Origin: Candidatus Aenigmatarchaeum sp.
GTDB taxonomy: Archaea > Nanobdellota > Nanobdellia > Pacearchaeales > GW2011-AR1
Assembly (NCBI GenBank): GCA_020724205.1
Contig: DYHK01000008.1
Coordinates: 3,449 to 13,234 of the forward strand
Length of the DNA: 9,786 nt
Direction of reading: 5' to 3'
Below the pieces are notes generated by a model. The model saw only the letters and a list, made by a program, of their open reading frames with translations, did no database searches and was not told the DNA's origin. A program made the position numbers and the translations under genes. This document shows, piece after piece, positions 6,107 through 9,786 of this stretch. Every line of letters starts with the position of its first letter. Position 1 is the stretch's first letter.

Positions 6107-6493
6107 ATGGAACAACAAACACAAAATACAAATTGGCCTAGTGAATCTGGATTATACAAAGTTATCCAGCTAGATGGCTTAGAAGGAGAACCAATCTTAA
6201 GTTTTGGAAGAAATGAGATGGATGGTCTTGGAGACTACCATACAAATATCCTTGAGGGATTTGCTAGTAAGAACAATATTAAATGTGAAGAAAGATATGA
6301 TCCTGAAGGAAGAGAAGTTAAGTTTCTTCCAGAAAACTGTGGATATAGGGTAGTTGGAGCAGGGAAGTGTAAATTTAGTTTAGAGAATAAAACAGCTTCA
6401 TTTTATGGAGAAAGTTTTAGCTACAACCTTGAAATAGATCAAAAACATCTTTCAAGACTAAAAGAAAGATTTCCTGATATGGCTATAAAGTAA
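6107..6493 (+). CDS. Small hypothetical protein, 128 aa
   Basis: Not recognised by name. It is soluble, probably mixed alpha/beta, with no membrane segment. Visible blocks are SESGLYKVIQLDG (residues 13-25), PILSFGRNEMDG then YHTNILEGFASKNNIKCEE in the middle, and GYRVVGAGKCKFSLENKTASFYGESFSYNLEIDQKHLSRLKERFPD towards the end (79-124). The last part reads as beta strands followed by a helix, and by loose memory resembles a small hypothetical family in DPANN genomes; this is unverified. It is one of the few genes here with a real Shine-Dalgarno, which suggests a leadered transcript. It is followed by a T-rich tract and the methyltransferase promoter, so it probably forms its own unit. Confidence 0.8.
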   Translation: MEQQTQNTNWPSESGLYKVIQLDGLEGEPILSFGRNEMDGLGDYHTNILEGFASKNNIKCEERYDPEGREVKFLPENCGYRVVGAGKCKFSLENKTASFYGESFSYNLEIDQKHLSRLKERFPDMAIK

Positions 6494-6512
6494 TCTATGT
6501 GAAAAGAGGTGA

Positions 6513-6525
6513 TTTTTTCTTTTTA
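6513..6525 (+). terminator. T-rich tract after the 6107-6493 gene
   Basis: TTTTTTCTTTTT begins 20 bases after the stop codon and is followed at once by the methyltransferase promoter, the arrangement expected for intrinsic archaeal termination. Confidence 0.45.
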
Positions 6526-6526
6526 G

Positions 6527-6537
6527 ATATATTTAAA
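6527..6537 (+). promoter_or_regulatory. TATA-like box ATATATTTAAA
   Basis: It is centred about 27 bases before the ATG at 6561 with no Shine-Dalgarno between, so it is probably a leaderless promoter for the methyltransferase. Confidence 0.55.
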
Positions 6538-6560
6538 AAATCCTAACATTTTTTAATAAT

Positions 6561-7232
6561 ATGAAAGGAGTGTTTGATCAAGATAAGTGGAGTTTGGTTG
6601 CTAGTGAATTAAAAGCTGAAAATTTAAAATTAGCTTCTTATGATAATACTTTAATTCCTTTACTAGGAGATATAAGAGGTAAAAAAATTCTGGATTATGG
6701 AGGAGGACCTGGAGTTTTAGCGCTTGCATTAAAAAGACTTGGTGCTGATGTTAAAGAATATGATATTTTTCCAGATATGATTAAAGAAGCTGCTAAAAAA
6801 ATAGGCAAGAAAAATGTTTATCATACCATTAAACAGATTCCTAAAAATCACTTTGATTTTATTATCTGCAATCTCGTTTTATGCATTGTTCCAGAGAAGG
6901 AAGTTGAGAATATCGTAAAGAATATTCACTCAGAATTGAATAAAAACGGTGTTGCTTATATTGGATTTTGTAACCCTAAGATATTTAACATTAATGAATC
7001 GCAATTGGATTTTAGATTTGTTACTGATAGGAAGTATGAAGAGAATCATAATTATAAAAAAATAAAGAAGGAAGGTAGGTATGAGATAATGGAGCTTCAC
7101 AGACCTATTGAATGGTATGAAAAAGTCTATAAAAAAGCTGGATTGAAGTTAATAGACAAGATATTTACTCCAGAATATACTCTTAAGGGACATAAAATTA
7201 AAGACTTTATTATTTTTAAGCTCAAAAAATAA
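6561..7232 (+). CDS. Class I SAM-dependent methyltransferase, substrate unknown
   Basis: 223-aa cytoplasmic methyltransferase with a Rossmann-like SAM-binding fold (Methyltransf_11/25-like). Motif I is LDYGGGPG (residues 44-51), a variant of the usual D-x-G-x-G-x-G loop. The acidic residue for the SAM ribose is Asp68 in VKEYDIF after the second strand. FDFIICNLVLCIVP (98-111) is the motif IV region, followed by LNKNGVAYIGF (126-136), the usual strand after the long helix. Residues 140-200 are a basic, aromatic-rich insertion likely to meet the substrate (RPIEWYEKVYKKAGLKL). Nothing identifies the substrate; small molecule, RNA, lipid or protein are all possible, and the overall shape recalls ubiquinone/menaquinone-type small-molecule methyltransferases. 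It has its own leaderless promoter; the regulator gene follows after 58 bases with a separate promoter. Confidence 0.9.
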   Translation: MKGVFDQDKWSLVASELKAENLKLASYDNTLIPLLGDIRGKKILDYGGGPGVLALALKRLGADVKEYDIFPDMIKEAAKKIGKKNVYHTIKQIPKNHFDFIICNLVLCIVPEKEVENIVKNIHSELNKNGVAYIGFCNPKIFNINESQLDFRFVTDRKYEENHNYKKIKKEGRYEIMELHRPIEWYEKVYKKAGLKLIDKIFTPEYTLKGHKIKDFIIFKLKK

Positions 7233-7262
7233 GTTTTTACTTCTGTAATTATATAATAACCT

Positions 7263-7270
7263 TTTTATAT
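7263..7270 (+). promoter_or_regulatory. TATA-like box TTTTATAT of the regulator gene
   Basis: It is centred 24 bases before the ATG at 7291 (leaderless spacing) and is identical to the box before the nuclease gene. Confidence 0.6.
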
Positions 7271-7281
7271 CCCTGTTATTT

Positions 7282-7291
7282 AAGGTAGGTA
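7282..7291 (+). promoter_or_regulatory. AAGGTAGGTA motif at the regulator start
   Basis: The motif overlaps the first base of the start codon and lies where the TATA spacing places transcription initiation, a typical site for a repressor to block its own gene. The reverse complement occurs at 4622-4631, and another copy is inside the methyltransferase gene at 7072-7081. It is not a Shine-Dalgarno, being too close to the ATG. Confidence 0.35.
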
Positions 7292-7950
7292 TGTGGAGCC
7301 TGAAATTTAAGGTAAGAAATATTGACAGCATTTATTCAAGAGCAAGTGAAAAGTATAAAGTGGTTGATTATTTTTACCCTGTTGATAGGTATGTAAAAGG
7401 AAAGAAAATAAATATTCTAGGGATACATACTATTGAGGGAGAGGATGAAGAGATTAATAGGTTTTGTAATGAATTAAAGAAGAATAAGAAGGTTAGGAAG
7501 TTTGAAAGAAATGAGAATGTTCTTATTTTGCTTATTGAAGAGGAGGAAGAGTTTTATTCACTGCTTTATAACCCTGAATTATATCTTCCAAGTCCTGTAA
7601 TTGTTAAAAAAGGGTATGAGGAATGGAGTATAAGTTCTTGGAACAGGGAGACTCTTCAGAGCCTAATGAATGAGATATTAAAGTGGAAGGATAAGCTACA
7701 GGATTTTGAATTAAAAAGTATAGAAAAAACAAAGTTGAATGAAATTTATTTCCCGAAGATTATTCCTGAATTACCTGAGAAACAGAAGGAGGCTTTTAGA
7801 TTGGCTATTGAGAACGGATATTATACCTGGCCTAGGAAAAAAGATCTTTCTGATTTAGCTAGGATGATGAAGATTTCAACTTCAACATATCAAGAACACT
7901 TAAGAAAGGCAGAAGCAAAACTACTTCCGTTTTTTGCAAAGAATTTTTAA
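7291..7950 (+). CDS. Archaeal transcriptional regulator with C-terminal HTH (bacterio-opsin activator type)
   Basis: 219-aa likely DNA-binding regulator. Residues 161-214 match the HTH_10 (bacterio-opsin activator) pattern: LPEKQKEAFRLAIENGYYTWPRK, then LSDLARMMKISTSTYQEHLRKAEAKLL, the second helix pair being the recognition HTH. That domain is found almost only in archaea, which supports an archaeal host. The N-terminal 155 residues (MWSLKFKVRN..., IHTIEGEDEEINRFCNELKKNKKVRKFERN) appear to be a sensor or dimerisation part of mixed alpha/beta type; no GAF or PAS signature and no obvious ligand or metal site is visible. The gene has its own leaderless promoter and an AAGGTAGGTA motif over its start, so autoregulation is conceivable. 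Its targets are unknown. It converges on alaS, 72 bases away. Confidence 0.88.
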   Translation: MWSLKFKVRNIDSIYSRASEKYKVVDYFYPVDRYVKGKKINILGIHTIEGEDEEINRFCNELKKNKKVRKFERNENVLILLIEEEEEFYSLLYNPELYLPSPVIVKKGYEEWSISSWNRETLQSLMNEILKWKDKLQDFELKSIEKTKLNEIYFPKIIPELPEKQKEAFRLAIENGYYTWPRKKDLSDLARMMKISTSTYQEHLRKAEAKLLPFFAKNF

Positions 7951-8022
7951 GATTTCTCTAATTTACTATTGCTTTTATTCTTCTGCTTAAGACACCTACT
8001 GTTTCTTGAAGCCTCAACTTCC
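7951..8022. other. Convergent intergenic region between regulator and alaS
   Basis: It is pyrimidine-rich on the + strand (TTTACTATTGCTTTTATTCTTCTGC), which could end regulator transcription. On the - strand no comparable T tract follows alaS. A minor GAAG/CTTC stem occurs near 8008-8021. No gene was seen. Confidence 0.4.
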
Positions 8023-9786
8023 CTAGTTTACAACTGCTTTAATACGACGTATTCCAGCTGCAACAGCTTCTTCCTTTATGATTTTGAAGTGGCCGATTTC
8101 TTTTGTGTTTGATACATGAGGGCCTGTACAAACTTCCTTTGAGAACCAGCCTCTCTTGTCTTTTTTATCTATAATTGTGTAGACACTTACTATTTCTGGG
8201 TATTTCATGCCAAATTCGCTTTGAGCTCCTGAAGATTTTGCCTTTTCAAATTTCATTTCTTCTCTTGTTACTTCTAGACTCTCACGGATTTTTTTATTTA
8301 CTAAACTTTCAATTGAGGTTATTTCCTCTTCTGTTAGCTTTCTTGGGAAGTTAAAATCAAATCTTAATCTTTCTGGAGTTATGTTTGAGCCTTTTTGTAC
8401 AATATTTCTGTCCAGGACTTCACGAAGAGCTTCATTTAATAAGTGGGTAGCTGTGTGGAGCCTTCTAACAACTTCTGAATTGTCTGCTAGGCCTGATTTA
8501 AAAGCTCCACTACTCATAGTTCTTGATAGCTCCTGATGTTTTTCAAATTCTTTTTTATATTCTTCCAAGTTTACTTTAATTTTTTTCTCCTTTGCAAGCT
8601 CTTCTGTCATTTCAATTGGAAAACCGAAGCTCTGGAATAATAGGAAGGCATCTTTTCCACTTATTGTTTTGTTATTTTTTGAGACTTCATTGAATTTTTT
8701 CATTCCTTCTGATAGCGTTTTATTGAATTTAGCTTCCTCTTCTTCTAATTGTGAGAAGATAAATTGCTTATTTTGTTTTAGCTCTTGATAGTCTGGATAG
8801 ACTGTTAAGACTGATTGAGAAACTCTTGAGGTGAAACTTTCTTTTATTCCCAGTAACTTTCCGTAGCGTACAGCTCTTCTAATTAACCTACGAAGAACAT
8901 AGCCTTGACCTGAATTAGAAGGTTTTATTGCTCTTGGATCACCTAGGATAAGTGTGGCAGCTCTTATATGGTCTGCAATTATTCTCATAGCTTTTGTTTC
9001 TTCTATATCTTTTCCGTATTTTTTATTAGAGATTTTTTCAATTTCTTTTATTATTGGCTGGAAGATACTTGTTTGATATACATCATCTAAACCATTGAGT
9101 ATTGCAAGAGTTCTCTCAACTCCTCCTCCAAAGTCAACATTTTTTTGTGAGGCTTTTTTGTATCCTTCTTTTGTCTTATTATATTGCATTAAAACATCAT
9201 TACCTATCTCAACCCAGTTTTTGTCTTTACTATCAAACTTTTTTGGAGGCTTTCCTTTTCCTGTATAGAAGAATTGTTCTGTATCTGGGCCACAAGGACC
9301 ATATTCTCCAGCAGGCCCCCACCAGTTATCTTCTTTTTCTAAGTAAGCAATTCTTTCTTTTGGAATTCCTAGAGAGAGCCAGATTTTTACTGATTCTTCA
9401 TCCTTTGGAGCGTTTTCATCTCCCTTGAAGACAGAGACTGCGTATTTTTCTAGAGGAATTCCTAGGATTTTAGTGTGAAATTCAAAAGTAAATCTTATTG
9501 CTTCATCCTTCCAATAGTCTCCTAGAGACCAGTTACCCATCATTTCAAAAAAAGTGTTGTGAGTTTTGTCTCCAACTTCTTCTATGTCCTGGGTTCTTAT
9601 ACATTTTTGAACATTAGTTATTCTGAGGCCAAGAGGGTGTTTTTGACCTAGTAGGAATGGAACAAGAGGATGCATACCTGCTGTTGTGAATAAGACTGTT
9701 GGGTCATTTTCCGGTATTAAAGAAGCACTTGGAAGTACCTTATGGTTCTTTGATTTAAAAAAATCAAGATATAAATTTATTAGTTC
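8023..9786 (-). CDS. alaS: Alanyl-tRNA synthetase, bacterial/CPR-like, lacking C-Ala, 5'-partial
   Basis: Class II synthetase that charges tRNA-Ala and edits Ser/Gly mischarging. The frame continues past the ATG at 9675 to the window edge with typical N-terminal AlaRS sequence (DFFKSKNHKVLPSASLIPEN, then DPTVLFTTAGMHPLVPFL), so the true start is only a few codons outside; 587 residues are visible. In visible numbering, class II motif 2 region is VGDKTHNTFFEMMGNWSLGDY (71-91) and motif 3 is DFGGGVERTL (218-227). Zinc ligands of the editing domain are HTATH (His444, His448) and CTGPH (Cys553, His557). It ends with RRIKAVVN right after the editing domain; E. coli AlaRS (876 aa) continues with a C-Ala domain. 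The TTAGMHPLVPFLLG and CTGPHVSNT forms recall CPR bacterial enzymes. It is convergent to the regulator gene and ends in TAG. Confidence 0.96.
   Translation of the reverse strand, partial: ELINLYLDFFKSKNHKVLPSASLIPENDPTVLFTTAGMHPLVPFLLGQKHPLGLRITNVQKCIRTQDIEEVGDKTHNTFFEMMGNWSLGDYWKDEAIRFTFEFHTKILGIPLEKYAVSVFKGDENAPKDEESVKIWLSLGIPKERIAYLEKEDNWWGPAGEYGPCGPDTEQFFYTGKGKPPKKFDSKDKNWVEIGNDVLMQYNKTKEGYKKASQKNVDFGGGVERTLAILNGLDDVYQTSIFQPIIKEIEKISNKKYGKDIEETKAMRIIADHIRAATLILGDPRAIKPSNSGQGYVLRRLIRRAVRYGKLLGIKESFTSRVSQSVLTVYPDYQELKQNKQFIFSQLEEEEAKFNKTLSEGMKKFNEVSKNNKTISGKDAFLLFQSFGFPIEMTEELAKEKKIKVNLEEYKKEFEKHQELSRTMSSGAFKSGLADNSEVVRRLHTATHLLNEALREVLDRNIVQKGSNITPERLRFDFNFPRKLTEEEITSIESLVNKKIRESLEVTREEMKFEKAKSSGAQSEFGMKYPEIVSVYTIIDKKDKRGWFSKEVCTGPHVSNTKEIGHFKIIKEEAVAAGIRRIKAVVN

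Noticed and set aside
9102..9428. 108-codon + strand open frame opposite alaS
   Set aside because: It lies wholly antisense to well-conserved AlaRS sequence, has low-complexity Leu/Phe-rich content, and no promoter or ribosome site was seen.
9673..9675. ATG at 9675 as the alaS start
   Set aside because: AlaRS N-terminal sequence continues upstream for 37 codons to the window edge.

Overview
The window reads as low-GC archaeal chromosome, most likely from a small-genome DPANN-type archaeon (Woesearchaeota/Pacearchaeota-like; this placement is inferred). Several genes have an A/T-rich TATA-like box about 24-27 bases before the ATG and no ribosome-binding site, the layout of archaeal leaderless transcripts. 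One gene encodes a C-terminal HTH of the archaeal bacterio-opsin-activator type. Many of the other genes are short and unrecognised. Both aminoacyl-tRNA synthetases nevertheless look bacterial, with features I associate with CPR/Patescibacteria, which suggests gene exchange.

Layout, left to right. Positions 2-2515 hold leuS (5' end outside the window). It is followed after one base by an unrecognised 156-aa gene (2517-2987) and, behind a palindromic promoter region and a near-perfect Shine-Dalgarno, by a four-helix membrane protein (3065-3463). Then come a small unknown gene (3660-3998), a DUF1761-like membrane protein (4034-4462), and a 200-base intergenic region with repeats and motif copies. 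After that is a RecB/Cas4-like PD-(D/E)XK nuclease gene (4665-5336) broken by one in-frame UGA. Two unrecognised genes (5424-5966, 6107-6493), a SAM-dependent methyltransferase (6561-7232) and the HTH regulator (7291-7950) follow, all on the + strand. A convergent gene on the - strand, alaS (8023 to beyond 9786), closes the window.

How they fit together. The two synthetases charge tRNA-Leu and tRNA-Ala and both keep editing domains. AlaRS lacks the usual C-terminal C-Ala domain, and LeuRS carries a roughly 118-residue insertion near its editing domain. Most other genes appear to be single-gene units with their own promoters, so operon logic is weak apart from leuS and its follower. A 10-mer, AAGGTAGGTA, overlaps the start of the regulator gene and recurs in reverse complement just before the nuclease promoter, a possible but unproven regulatory link. 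No rRNA, tRNA, CRISPR array, insertion sequence or integrase was seen. I did not find a convincing new multi-gene system; the most noteworthy items are the UGA-interrupted nuclease, the unusual synthetases and the shared promoter motifs.
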